This document shows positions 32,826 to 41,891 of a stretch of DNA of 64,000 nt, one piece after another. The notes beneath the pieces are model-generated. The model had not been told where the DNA came from and did no database searches. It saw nothing but the letters and a program-made list of their open reading frames with translations. Numbering within the stretch: position 1 is the first letter of the stretch; each line of letters starts with the position of its first letter. The position numbers and the translations under genes were made by a program. The stretch covers positions 1,550,001-1,614,000 of the forward strand of contig CBDANJ010000008.1 of assembly GCA_965197545.1 (NCBI GenBank). Direction: 5' to 3'. Source of the DNA: CATOSP01 sp965197545 (lineage in GTDB: Bacteria; Chloroflexota; Dehalococcoidia; Lucifugimonadales; UBA3495).

Positions 32826-34634
32826 ATGAGCGCATGCACCCCTAACGCGCTGAAATTGGACGGACCGGCTCGGCGTACCGGCTTCTTGCTGGGAATCCTC
32901 GCACTGGCATTGGCCCTCGTGGCCTGTGGCGGCGCCGCTCAGGCGGAGCCATCCTTCGGTGGAGCGGCGCCCTCGGCTCCCAGCGCCACCGTTGCTCCGG
33001 CTGCGCCTGCTCCCGAGGCCGTGGTTAAAGAAGTGGTCAAACAGGTTGAAACCACCTCGGGACCAGCGCGAGGCGGCCCCGACATCGCGTCCAAAATCCA
33101 GGCCTCCATGGCCGCCCAGAACCGGGTGATCGTGCATACCGGAGACTTGACCCTCGTGGTCGATGACGTGGCGGGGGGCATCGATCAGGTAACCGGGTTA
33201 TCTCGTGAGTATGGCGGATGGGTGGTCAGTTCCAACCGTAAGTCTCGCCACAGCGGCTCGATCTCTATTCGAGTGCCAGCCCAATCGCTCCAGGAAGTGC
33301 TCGGTAGGCTGGAGCGCATCGCCATCGATGTCGAAAGCCGGGCGTTGACCAGCCAAGACGTCACCGACGAATTCGTCGATAGCAAGTCTAGACTCAAAAC
33401 GCTCCGCGCCACCGAGCAAGTCCATCTGGAGATGCTGTCCCGGGTAAGCGACATCGAGGACGCCCTTAAAGTCCAGGACAGGCTCTCTCAGATACAACTC
33501 CAGATCGAGGAGATGGAGGGCCGCATCAACTATCTCTCCGAGGTTGCGGCATTCTCCCTGATAAACGTGGAGTTGAAGCTCTCCACGGTGAGAATGCGCG
33601 TGGATGCGGGTCAGGACAACGCCTTCAAAGTCGGCCAGAGGGTCCAATTTCGCGCCAGCTTCCAACCGCCTCCGGGGGTAGATGAATTCACCTTTGAGTG
33701 GGACTTCGGCGAGGGTACTACCGCGGAGGGCAACCGGACTGCCCCGGTAGCTGCCGCGCAGGGTGAACGGGTTACCGCGTCGGTTAGCCATCGTTACACA
33801 CTCGAAGGCGACTACATTGCCGAGGTCAGGTTGATCGGCAAGGGAAGCGCCGGACTTGCCGAGGGTTCTGACACGGTGATCGTCACGGTTACCGAGGTCC
33901 CGGTCATCGAAGTATTCGCTGGTGAGAACCTCGTCGTGGAAGAGGGTGACAATCTGGAGCTACGGGCGTCCTTTACCCGGCCCGAAGAGCTGTGGGACTA
34001 CCAATACGGGTGGAACTTCGGAGATGGCGCTCCCACCGAGACCGGCAGCCCGGAAGAGGGCGCGACGAGGATCGAGACCGTTCACAAGTTCAACGATTAC
34101 AGGCCCAACGCCTACCCGGTCGTGTTCAGTATGAGCGCCATGAGCGAGGCCGGGAAAGTGTCGGCCTCAGGAAACTTCCACGTTCAGGTCACCGAGTCCA
34201 GGAGTTTCATCATCGGCGGTTGGAGCGCCGGCAACACGGGCAAGACGGCGGTCAGGGCTCTATCGTTGGTGGGCCAGGCCCTGGGCACGATAATCATCTG
34301 GGTGGCGGTGTTCAGCCCCGTCTGGCTGCTCATTGCCGGAGGCGTAATTGGGTTCCGCTACTTGCAGCGCAGGTCCGGGGGCGGGGGCGGATGGTATCTG
34401 AGTGGGCTGGGCGGCAGACGGCTCCAAGGCGACTCAACCCTGGAGCCCGGGGATAGCGCACAGAGCGGCAACGGCGACTACTATGAGGGGCTCGAGGCCC
34501 GGCAACAAGAAACCCCGGCGGAGGGCGGCCCAGACGTTCAAGAAGACGCTGTCCCCGGCGAACCAGATACGCCGCAACACGAAGAGCCCGATGACCCAAC
34601 CGGCCAACGGACTCCTCCACAGACTCCTCAATAG
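32826..34634 (+). CDS. DUF4349 lipoprotein with PKD-like domains and C-terminal membrane anchor
   Basis: The ATG at 32826 follows GAGG; a GTG one codon earlier is possible. The 602-residue product has a signal with lipobox ALVACGG (Cys about 37), an Ala/Pro linker, and a DUF4349 domain (about 90-260: NRVIVHTGDLTLVVDDV ... YGGWVVSSNRKSR ... SISIRVPAQSLQEVL) with a coiled coil. Two PKD-like beta domains follow (FTFEWDFGEGTT and YQYGWNFGDG). A membrane helix (about 495-520) leads to a Gly/Pro/Glu-rich cytoplasmic tail. DUF4349 proteins normally lack PKD domains, so this is an expanded envelope protein, perhaps a surface sensor or scaffold. Confidence 0.88.
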   Translation: MSACTPNALKLDGPARRTGFLLGILALALALVACGGAAQAEPSFGGAAPSAPSATVAPAAPAPEAVVKEVVKQVETTSGPARGGPDIASKIQASMAAQNRVIVHTGDLTLVVDDVAGGIDQVTGLSREYGGWVVSSNRKSRHSGSISIRVPAQSLQEVLGRLERIAIDVESRALTSQDVTDEFVDSKSRLKTLRATEQVHLEMLSRVSDIEDALKVQDRLSQIQLQIEEMEGRINYLSEVAAFSLINVELKLSTVRMRVDAGQDNAFKVGQRVQFRASFQPPPGVDEFTFEWDFGEGTTAEGNRTAPVAAAQGERVTASVSHRYTLEGDYIAEVRLIGKGSAGLAEGSDTVIVTVTEVPVIEVFAGENLVVEEGDNLELRASFTRPEELWDYQYGWNFGDGAPTETGSPEEGATRIETVHKFNDYRPNAYPVVFSMSAMSEAGKVSASGNFHVQVTESRSFIIGGWSAGNTGKTAVRALSLVGQALGTIIIWVAVFSPVWLLIAGGVIGFRYLQRRSGGGGGWYLSGLGGRRLQGDSTLEPGDSAQSGNGDYYEGLEARQQETPAEGGPDVQEDAVPGEPDTPQHEEPDDPTGQRTPPQTPQ

Positions 34635-34661
34635 TGTCCGAACGCCTCTGAAACCTGTGCA

Positions 34662-34690
34662 ACCGTCCCTGAGCTTGTGTCAGGGACGGT
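34662..34690. terminator. Bidirectional terminator between convergent genes
   Basis: ACCGTCCCTGA (34662-34672) and TCAGGGACGGT (34680-34690) form a perfect 11-bp stem with a 7-base loop. It lies between the DUF4349 gene stop (34634) and the stop of the minus-strand VOC gene (34695). Confidence 0.7.
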
Positions 34691-34694
34691 AAGA

Positions 34695-35060
34695 TTAAGG
34701 CTGGGTCAACAGCTCCAGTACGTGCTGGTCCAGGTCCAGGAAGTAGACGCCCCGGCCTCCGCGGCGGTGGTTGATATCCATGTCATCCAGCGACCGGGGT
34801 CCGCTGCCGTAGGTGATCTCCTTGTCCTTGATCCTGCCGAAGATGGAGTCGAAGTCTTCCTCGCTAACGTGAAACGCGTAATGGTGGGGCTGGAAACCCT
34901 CCCGGTCGTCGAAGTCCAGGGTCAGGGTGCTGTTGATCTTAACGGGCGCAAAATGCCCCGCCGGACCATCGTAGCTAAGCCCGAATATCTCTGCGAACCA
35001 CGTTGCCGCCGCGACCTTGTTCTGGGAAGGTACGATGGTGTGGTCAAGTGTTATTTCCAT
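34695..35060 (-). CDS. VOC superfamily (glyoxalase/dioxygenase-like) protein
   Basis: The 121-residue single VOC domain has paired beta-alpha-beta-beta-beta units: ITLDHTIVPSQNKVAAATWFA with a first-strand His, then HHYAFHVSEEDFDSIF, and GRGVYFLDLDQHVLELL ending with the typical metal Glu. GGGAGG is six bases before the ATG. It may be a lyase, isomerase or resistance-type binding protein; no neighbour defines the substrate. Confidence 0.9.
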   Translation of the reverse strand: MEITLDHTIVPSQNKVAAATWFAEIFGLSYDGPAGHFAPVKINSTLTLDFDDREGFQPHHYAFHVSEEDFDSIFGRIKDKEITYGSGPRSLDDMDINHRRGGRGVYFLDLDQHVLELLTQP

Positions 35061-35320
35061 GACACGCCTCCCGGATAGTTTGTTACTATGCCCGCATCCA
35101 GTATCGGTTCATTGCGTTGGTAATAAATAGTATTCCTGGTACAACATCCCAGTCAACCCGGTCTACGTCGGTAACAGGGCCTTTTCATTTTCAGAAAGGT
35201 GTCCCCTCTCCCTCTGGGAGAGGGTCAGGGTGAGGGAGTTTCCACGCAAACTGACTTGCCGCAGCTACTACCATTGCAGGGGGGGTTGTCCCTCACCTCA
35301 GCCCTCTCCCCAAGGGAGAG

Positions 35321-36704
35321 CTGACAGGGGTATGTATGGGGTTTTCATGCAGGGGCATAGCGGGTGACCTCCAGGTTGGACTTGGGTTCAGGCCAGGGTT
35401 CGGGCAGCAGCCAGACCCGGCTCCAGAACCGGCCTCGGTGCAGCAACCGTCTCAGCCAGACGATGCCGTGCCGGATTACGCTGACGGTCCGTCCCGGCCT
35501 GCTCCAACTACTGCGGTGAGTGGGCGCCAGGTGTTTCGGAGGTGCTCTCAGGTTGCCTGGGGCAATCCTCCGGTCATTGGCGTCTTCCACCCTGGTCCCA
35601 TAGGCCAGGGTCAGGAGCGTCGCCACCGACAACACGAACCAATGCCGCGAAATCCGCGCCGGGTCGGTCCTCCTGGTCTTATCCCATTGCCAACCCAGGC
35701 TCTTGACCGCCCCCCGGTCGGGGCCGAGGGCAGGCTTGAACCCCAACTCGATCCAGAAGCGGAGCGCGTACCAACTCACCCCAACTTCCTCCGGCGGAAG
35801 GTCGGTCAGGATGATCCACGGCTCCTCCTGTTCAACGTACCAGACCGCCAGCAGGGTGCAACGGCGTTTGGCGGCGGCTCTGCCGAAGGCGGTCCCCCTC
35901 CCGATCCATGCGGTATCCGGACGGGGAACGAAGGCACGCGCGGGAAGCCGCCGGCCCCCTTCAGCGCAGAAAGTGACGTTTTTCGGATACCTCATATAGG
36001 GATGCCAGCCTTGGGCCAGAATCTGTTTCCACAATTTCGGACTGGCCAAGCCCCGGTCGCACAGCACCACCACGGTCATTTCCCTGGGGACCGCCGGGGC
36101 CAGGGCCTGCAGCAGTTCCACTATCGGGTCCATCCAGGCCCCGCGCTGGTTGGCGCGCAGGATGCGCCAGGCCACGGGAATCGCGCAACCCCGGTAGACC
36201 ACGCTGATGACGATGGCGGTGGCGTCGTCCCCTTTCAACGTGGGGTCAACCGCCAGCGCCAGCCGGCCGGAACGCCACCACGCAAGGACCCACCGGAGCA
36301 GCGGCGCGAAGCAGAGACTTACGTCCAGTTCGGCCTTGCAGGGACGCGCCCGGTCGCCGCCGTCGTACAACCACTCCCGGAGATACTGGCGCAGGTTGTT
36401 CCAGTTGCCCCGGGTGGAGAGGGCGGACGCGACGGCATTCTGGCAGGCGCTCCCGGCCAGGATGGTCCCGCAGACCCACCAGGCCAGACCGGTCAACTGT
36501 GACTGAGTGAGGTGCGGTAAATGCGTTTCAATGACCTGCCGCATCTGGTAGCCACACCTGCCCCCCGGCTTGACCGGGGGGATTCTCTGGGAAGGCGCAT
36601 GGGAGACCTCCGGCATCCGGTTTCGTCATTGCAACCAAGATGCCGGATTCCCCTGCGCTTTCCAAGCTCTCAGACCATTTTCAGTCCATACATACCCCTG
36701 TCAG
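35321..36704 (-). mobile_element. IS4-family-like insertion sequence (1384 bp)
   Basis: Perfect 19-bp terminal inverted repeats, CTGACAGGGGTATGTATGG (35321-35339) and its complement (36686-36704), bound a single transposase gene on the minus strand. The CTGA terminus is common in IS4-type elements. Flanks CCAAGGGAGAG and CGTGGGGAGAG agree at 8 of 11 positions and may be a decayed target duplication. The element sits inside MITE A2. Confidence 0.92.
35345..36544 (-). CDS. IS4-like DDE transposase
   Basis: The ATG at 36544 (MRQVIETHLPHL) is preferred because AGGTG lies 10 bases upstream; an in-frame ATG 24 codons earlier has none. The 399-residue protein has the DDE sites: first Asp in RLALAVDPTLKGDD, second in VVVLCDRGLASP, and Glu in YALRFWIELGFK, a YREK-like box (Y-2-R-3-E) in which the usual lysine six residues after Glu is replaced by leucine. 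The reading frame is intact and the inverted repeats are perfect, so the element may still be active or recently so. Confidence 0.9.
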   Translation of the reverse strand: MRQVIETHLPHLTQSQLTGLAWWVCGTILAGSACQNAVASALSTRGNWNNLRQYLREWLYDGGDRARPCKAELDVSLCFAPLLRWVLAWWRSGRLALAVDPTLKGDDATAIVISVVYRGCAIPVAWRILRANQRGAWMDPIVELLQALAPAVPREMTVVVLCDRGLASPKLWKQILAQGWHPYMRYPKNVTFCAEGGRRLPARAFVPRPDTAWIGRGTAFGRAAAKRRCTLLAVWYVEQEEPWIILTDLPPEEVGVSWYALRFWIELGFKPALGPDRGAVKSLGWQWDKTRRTDPARISRHWFVLSVATLLTLAYGTRVEDANDRRIAPGNLRAPPKHLAPTHRSSWSRPGRTVSVIRHGIVWLRRLLHRGRFWSRVWLLPEPWPEPKSNLEVTRYAPA

Positions 36705-37116
36705 CGTGGGGAGAGGGAGAATGAAAAGGCCCTGACGTCGGTAACTGTTCAGGCTTGAGGGAGGGAAAGCCCCACTTTCGCAAAAGGGGGTTGGGGGGAT
36801 TTCTCCCGCTCCGGCCAGGCTCATTAATTGCGCCGATGTCTTTCTCCGGCCTGAGTAGCTTCAGGTTAGAATGTCGGAGTGTGGCTGGCCCTAATACTTG
36901 TCACGTGACTGGCTGGAAGCAGAGAAATCCCCCTTTTGCGAAAGGGGGAGAGTCTCCCCCACCGTTGCCTCGGCCTGGTCAACCCTGAACCGTTACTCAT
37001 TCGGAGCATGACTGACACCGCCGGGATGCATTGCCATCATGGGCCAACTGGCATGTTGGGTGTGCTTGATATGCAATCAGACCAAACCCATCGCTTGCGA
37101 CAGGAGGCATAACTAT

Positions 37117-38298
37117 ATGAGAGGTTCACGACTTCCCCAGGGCGGGGAGAACGTCTTGCAAGCGGTCCGCGCCAAACGCGCCTCGGCGGAAGCGTCGGGC
37201 GTGACGCTGCTGGACCTCTCCATCGGCGAACCCAAGGGGCCAGCCTTCCTCAGCGCCCGAAAGGCCGCCGCCAACGCCGTGATGAGCGACGAAGAAGCGA
37301 TGCACACCTACCAGTACAACGCCAGTCCCGGCGTCCCCGGCTTCACCGAGCGTTTCATCCAAGCGCACGTGGACCGCGAACTCCCCGCTGCGGAAGTCGA
37401 TTACCTGCCCATTCCCGGCATCAAGCCGATGCTTGGACTTCTACCTTTGGCCTGCGGCTGCGCCGAACGCCGTGTGACCGTGGCTACCACCACCAGCCCC
37501 GGATATCCCATACCCGCCGACTGGTGCGGATATCATCCATTGGTTGACCAATACGCCCTGTTGATGAACACCGAGAACCAATTTCGTTTCCCCACACAGG
37601 CCATTGCTCCCGGCACCGGGCTCATCATGATGAACTATCCCCACAACCCTTCCGGCCAGGTCGCATCGGAACAATGGCTGCGTCAGGTCTGCCAGCATTG
37701 CAGCGACAACGACATTCGCCTGTTCAACGACGCGGCCTATATCATCCTGAGCCATGGACCGGATAGTGTGAGCCTATCCCAGGTCGCCCCCGACTACCCG
37801 GAACTCTCCTGGGCCGAAGCGTTCACGGCGGCCAAACTAATCGGCAACGGCACCGGGTGGCACGTAGGGGCCATGGTTGGCTCCCCAGACTTCATCGGGG
37901 ACATCAAGGAGGTCAAAGGCAAGACCGACGCGGGATTCGTTGCGCCCATGGCTGCGGGAGTGGTTGCCGCTTTCGAGGACGATCAGGAGAGCATCGACCT
38001 CTACCGGGAGATGTACCGGTCTCGGCTGGGAGCATTGATCCGGGTGCTGAGTGGCCAGGGGATGCGGCTGGCCCTGGAGCCTGCCGCTGGCTTCTTTACC
38101 CTGTGGCTGGTCCCAACCCGCGCCTTCGGCAAACGCATCGAAAGCGACGAGCAGTTCAATTTCCTGATGATCGAAGAAACGGGTGTCGTGGGTGTACATT
38201 TCCCCGGCTATGTTCGCTACGCCGTCTGCGGCGACGTGGAGGCGATGGCCGGGGATATAAATGCGGCCTTCGCCAGGGCCAAGGTGTCCTATGACTGA
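37117..38298 (+). CDS. Class I/II PLP-dependent aminotransferase
   Basis: The start at 37117 follows AGGAGG by nine bases. The 393-residue protein is a fold type I aminotransferase: LDLSIGEPKGPAF, the phosphate and ring contacts NYPHNPSGQ and LFNDAAY, and the Schiff-base lysine Lys240 in AEAFTAAKLIGNGTGWHVG. It resembles the LL-diaminopimelate/aspartate aminotransferase branch, although the sequence before the lysine is unusual. The nested mobile elements lie directly upstream, so its promoter may come from element B2 or the 120 bp after it. Confidence 0.9.
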   Translation: MRGSRLPQGGENVLQAVRAKRASAEASGVTLLDLSIGEPKGPAFLSARKAAANAVMSDEEAMHTYQYNASPGVPGFTERFIQAHVDRELPAAEVDYLPIPGIKPMLGLLPLACGCAERRVTVATTTSPGYPIPADWCGYHPLVDQYALLMNTENQFRFPTQAIAPGTGLIMMNYPHNPSGQVASEQWLRQVCQHCSDNDIRLFNDAAYIILSHGPDSVSLSQVAPDYPELSWAEAFTAAKLIGNGTGWHVGAMVGSPDFIGDIKEVKGKTDAGFVAPMAAGVVAAFEDDQESIDLYREMYRSRLGALIRVLSGQGMRLALEPAAGFFTLWLVPTRAFGKRIESDEQFNFLMIEETGVVGVHFPGYVRYAVCGDVEAMAGDINAAFARAKVSYD

Positions 38299-38369
38299 GA
38301 GAGCCTTGGCATGGCTGGATGGGAATACCTGGAAGCTGTGGGGAGATGCTACTAGTCGGGCCGGTTTGC

Positions 38370-40028
38370 TCACCCGTGTCCTGATTGCCAGCCGAACGGG
38401 TTTTCGGTAAGCAGCCTGTGGATGCGTTGCTGCTCGCTCTGCTCGAATTGCCGTTGCCGGTCCATAATTGACTGAAGGACCTCGCGCTGACGCTCAGTTT
38501 GCCAGGGCGGGCTTTCCACTTCTACCCAGCGAGACCCATTGCTGTCAATCCCAATTCGCCCGAACGTGTCAATCAACAGTTGGGGAGACTGGACGGCAGC
38601 CCTGGAACCCCCGGCTCGGCCAGACCCGACGAACTTGCTTTCCAATTCTTCGCCGTCCGCATCGGCTATGGTCAGTTCGTATTCGGAACTGGCGCCCATC
38701 CACCCCGGCAACCGTTCTGAGATAAAAGGTTTGGCCGGGTTAAAGTTCGGCACGAAATGTTGGTATGGTTCATATTCGACTTGGGCGCCGGTCTTGGTGT
38801 TCCGCAGCGTGACCCTGACCGGCAGACGGTTGACGTACAAGGGAGCGTAATCTTCCGTAGAAAAGTAACATGCGCCTATGCTTAGGCTGGTCAACTCCGG
38901 GTCTGGAATCTCCTCGGGCACCAAGTCCTCACTGGCAATCACCTTGTCGGCCCCGAACAGTCCCGCAAGCCTTTGCCGAAAGAAGGGTGACTTGGTGGGG
39001 CCTCCAAACAGGATGACGGCATCCAGGTCCTCGCGGAACGCCCGGGGCATGTCTCCCAGTCTCAACGACGGGATGTGGCCGATGGGCGACGCACCCTCCT
39101 GACGTTTCCAAACGACTTTGGCGCTGATGTAGGCTTCCCGCATGGCAGTTTGCGTCCAACCGATGAACCGTGCCCGGTGCAGGACTTCTTCAAGATGGCT
39201 CCAGCGAAGCACCTTTCCTCCGGGCAAGTCCTGGTCAGTACTATGGGGCGCAAGTTGCTCTTTTGCGATTCGCAACAAGCTCGCTGAGCCTTCATATCCC
39301 AGCTTTTCTTCGAGGAGTTTGTCGATATTGACGCCACCCAACAACGGATGGCCTTGGGAGGAATATACGGTCATTTGCCCATCCGCTCCGACTTCGGCAA
39401 TGGCACAGTCGAACGACCCTCCTCACAGGTCGTAAACCAAGTATGATCCAGGTTGGAGCGATTCGAGCCTGTGGGCCAGCCCCAGGAAAAGAATAGGCTC
39501 CTCGATTACCGAGTCAACCCTGTTGTCGCCGCCAAACTCGGACAGGACTTGGGCCAACCCGGAACGATAGTCAAATCCGGCATGTACCGGGCAGCCAGCC
39601 CGCCATTTGAAGTCACCGCTTATCCCGGCCCGCTGGAATGACTCGGCCAGGATTCTGCGCACGACTTCCTCAACCGGGAACTCCTGGCCCCACACTTCGA
39701 CGGATCGTGTCAACGGATTCCACCAAGTGGGCCGCGGGACGTTGCTGGATTCCAAGTGCCACCGGATATAAGGGTCGTTGGATAGGGCCCATCTCTTGAT
39801 GTTTCGGACCACGATGGTATCAGGGCCATCGTCCAGGATGTCGGCGTCCTCTCCCACGATGGTCGAAACGGCACCTCCCCGCTGTCTCTGAAATGCAACG
39901 ACCGCAGGCATGGTCGGGACGTCGCCTTCTCCAATCAGGCGGGGTTGGGGCGTCAAGCCGGGTTGGTCTGTATCCCAAGTGGCGATGCGGACGTTGGTAG
40001 TTCCAAAATCAACACCGACTATTTGCAT
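38370..40028 (-). pseudogene. Hsp70-like (DnaK-family) ATPase with an in-frame TGA
   Basis: The whole frame is 552 codons. The Hsp70 ATPase is clear: phosphate-1 motif VGVDFGTTNVRIATWD at the start, phosphate-2 YLVYDL-(stop)-GGSFDCAIAE, and adenosine motif DAVILFGGPTKSPFFRQRL. A TGA at 39425-39423 stands at codon 202, where the conserved glycine of the DLGGG motif (codon GGA) is expected. The C-terminal part has a divergent, shortened beta domain and no classical lid. GGAGGT is six bases before the ATG; the partner gene ends 2 bp upstream. A nonsense mutation, a sequence error or readthrough are possible. Confidence 0.82.
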
Positions 40029-40030
40029 CG

Positions 40031-41746
40031 TTAGACCTCCAAAGAGGCAACTACGCGAGCCTTTATGAGCACATGGTCGCCGGTTAGTTTACCGTGAACG
40101 ACTGCGCCGGGGGCGGACACTCGCACCGGCGACTCTGTTGGAATTTGACTCTCTGCTTGATGGAATCTTGGATTGTACACTGCCGTTTCGCCGACCTTTC
40201 CGAACTCTTCGGCCCCGCCAGCCCGCAGCGCGAGGGCGAGGCTTGTTTCGACATCACGGAGAGCCTCTTCCGGGCTGCCATTCCGTTGGCGGAGTGATTG
40301 AATTGCTTCCCCTATCACCGTCAGAATGTCTTCTAAAATGCCCAGCCGGGACGTCTCGCGTCCGGCGGCGATTTCAGCGCGTAGATTATCTACCCTTGAC
40401 TTCAAGCGTTTTTTCTCGCAGCTCATCTCTTCCAGCATAGTCTCGTAAGCCAACCGCTGGCTCTCCAGTTCACCGGCTTTGCGTTTGCTCATGTCTGAAA
40501 TGCGCTTGCGCCCGTCCGCCAACAGGCCGCGCCAAGCCGGTCCGTGTTCATCCGCGGACGAGCCGGCAAGTGCTTCCCCGATTTCGAGGGAGGCCAGGTC
40601 GATTGCCTGCCCCTGGCCTTCCGACAGCTTGATTGACGCCAGCGCCAACGTGTCCAGTCTCTCAGCCGGCGCCGTCAACTTTGCGGCGTGGCGACTGTTG
40701 GCAACGTAGTCCAGTACCTTCTCCCCGGGCGCGTCACCGGCGGATGAACGGAGAATCAAGTTCTGAATAACCTGGACCCGCTCGCGGGCAGGCACTATGT
40801 CCAGAAGCCTGTCCAGTTGGGAATGTCCAGGGATCGAACCGTTTGCATCGAAAGCTGCCAAGGCGATTTCCAATGCCAAGTATGCTTGGTCCTTGTGTCC
40901 TGGTTGGACGGATGAAGCCATAAGCAAGTCGCGCGCCCCGTCCCTAGAGTCCTGAAAGGCTGCCCACATCCCGGCGGCGAACTCCCGCCGCCAAGCGTCC
41001 GGTTGCCCGGACAACGCGCCCGCCAAGAGCAGCCAGTCGCCCGCTCCCTTGTCGTATCCGGCTACTTGGGCCAGCCGGGTAGTCAGTTTGCCGGTACGCT
41101 CGGTCAAGCCATCACCGGAGTCCGGCCCCACACACTCGCGCCATCTTAGAGTCGCCCGGCTCACCGCCTCCAGCCAACCCGCCGCATCTCGCGCCGAAGC
41201 GCCCCCGGACTCCAGGTATTCTTCGGCTCCCTGAATGGCCCCTCGAAGCGCTTGCCCGATGGTCTTTGGGGGCCACTTGGCAAGAACGCCGGATACATTC
41301 TTTGTCGGGAAACGCCCCGGAGGTGGTCCGCCAGCCTCGCTCAGGAGCCATCTTTTCCAATCCGTTAACGTGGCCGCTTTTTTCTTTGGAGCCTTGGCAG
41401 GTTTCGGAGGCAGCGGCTCCGCCGGCACGTCGTTAGCATAGTATCCGGACCTGAGACCGATTGCGGTGATAGCATCCTTCTTGTTTCTGTCCGTCCTGAA
41501 GTATTCCGAATCAACAACAGCGGGTCTTACCTGGTCCCACCAAGGTTGCCACTTCTCACCGGCTTCAAGAACCAGGCCTTCGAGTCTTTCCTTGACGGCA
41601 CCGGCTTTAGCCATTCCCCTAATGTCGGTCAAGGCCGCGGCGACCAGTTTCAGAGGCGCTTCGTTGACCCAGGACTGCACTTCATCCAGCCGGTCCAGAC
41701 GCAACTCCTCAAGCCCGATTCGCCGCCGAACTCCCGCAACAGTCAT
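40031..41746 (-). CDS. Large helical protein with a C-terminal GrpE-like domain
   Basis: The 571-residue product is mostly helical. Residues 12-100 form a Trp-rich segment (QSWVNEAPLKL, KWQPWWDQVRPAVVDSEYF) like the N-terminal TPR-like regions of some GreA-related proteins. A Lys/Pro/Ala linker (about 110-125) and a long helical repeat region follow, then a coiled coil (about 430-470: ERLAYETMLEEMSCEKKRLKSR-like). The last 60 residues resemble the GrpE beta domain (YNPRFHQAESQIP, GAVVHGKLTGDHVLIKARVV). Two bp separate it from the Hsp70-like gene, so it is probably that protein's nucleotide-exchange or client-binding partner. I know of no named family for the whole chain. Confidence 0.75.
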   Translation of the reverse strand: MTVAGVRRRIGLEELRLDRLDEVQSWVNEAPLKLVAAALTDIRGMAKAGAVKERLEGLVLEAGEKWQPWWDQVRPAVVDSEYFRTDRNKKDAITAIGLRSGYYANDVPAEPLPPKPAKAPKKKAATLTDWKRWLLSEAGGPPPGRFPTKNVSGVLAKWPPKTIGQALRGAIQGAEEYLESGGASARDAAGWLEAVSRATLRWRECVGPDSGDGLTERTGKLTTRLAQVAGYDKGAGDWLLLAGALSGQPDAWRREFAAGMWAAFQDSRDGARDLLMASSVQPGHKDQAYLALEIALAAFDANGSIPGHSQLDRLLDIVPARERVQVIQNLILRSSAGDAPGEKVLDYVANSRHAAKLTAPAERLDTLALASIKLSEGQGQAIDLASLEIGEALAGSSADEHGPAWRGLLADGRKRISDMSKRKAGELESQRLAYETMLEEMSCEKKRLKSRVDNLRAEIAAGRETSRLGILEDILTVIGEAIQSLRQRNGSPEEALRDVETSLALALRAGGAEEFGKVGETAVYNPRFHQAESQIPTESPVRVSAPGAVVHGKLTGDHVLIKARVVASLEV

Positions 41747-41891
41747 ACCGTTATCCGCCTCTCAGAACAGCCGCTCGATTCTTGTGCCAGCCGTGTCTTG
41801 CTGACTATTTTATACCAAAGACAAACTGGCAAAAAGGTTTCCGTAACGTTTCCGCATGGAAACCGCAGGCGGCGCGGCGGGTTTGGCTGGC

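Larger units (their letters stand above)
35175..36734. mobile_element. MITE, family A copy A2, interrupted by an IS4-type element
   Basis: The ends CAGGGCCTTTTCATTTTC (35175-35192) and GAGAATGAAAAGGCCCTG (36717-36734) match copy A1. The left 146 bp is nearly identical to A1, including the stretch TTTCCACGCAAACTGACTTG. The 10-bp target duplication ACGTCGGTAA is perfect (35165-35174 and 36735-36744). A complete insertion sequence occupies 35321-36704 inside it. Confidence 0.88.
35171..36996. mobile_element. MITE, family B copy B2, split by an inserted A2 element
   Basis: The right part (36745-36996) is a normal family B body of the B1 subtype: CTGTTCAGGCTTGAGGGAGG at the left and CCTGAACCGTTAC at the right end, with arms CACTTTCGCAAAAGGGGG and CCCCCTTTTGCGAAAG. 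Its first four bases, GTAA, are found at 35171-35174 and again at 36741-36744. This is because element A2 inserted within its left terminus and duplicated ACGTCGGTAA. No convincing target duplication flanks B2 itself. Confidence 0.8.

Noticed and set aside
35336..36502. Open frame on the plus strand across the IS4-like element
   Set aside because: Antisense shadow of the transposase; no domain and rich in Pro and Gly.
35171..36996. 8-bp target duplication for element B2
   Set aside because: The outer flanks (CTACGTCG and TCATTCGG) match at only two of eight positions, so none is claimed.
39423..39425. TGA read as glycine, as in SR1/Gracilibacteria code
   Set aside because: Many other genes here end in TGA (for example 17964-17966 and 23210-23212) and no other conserved gene has internal TGA at Gly positions, so the standard code applies.
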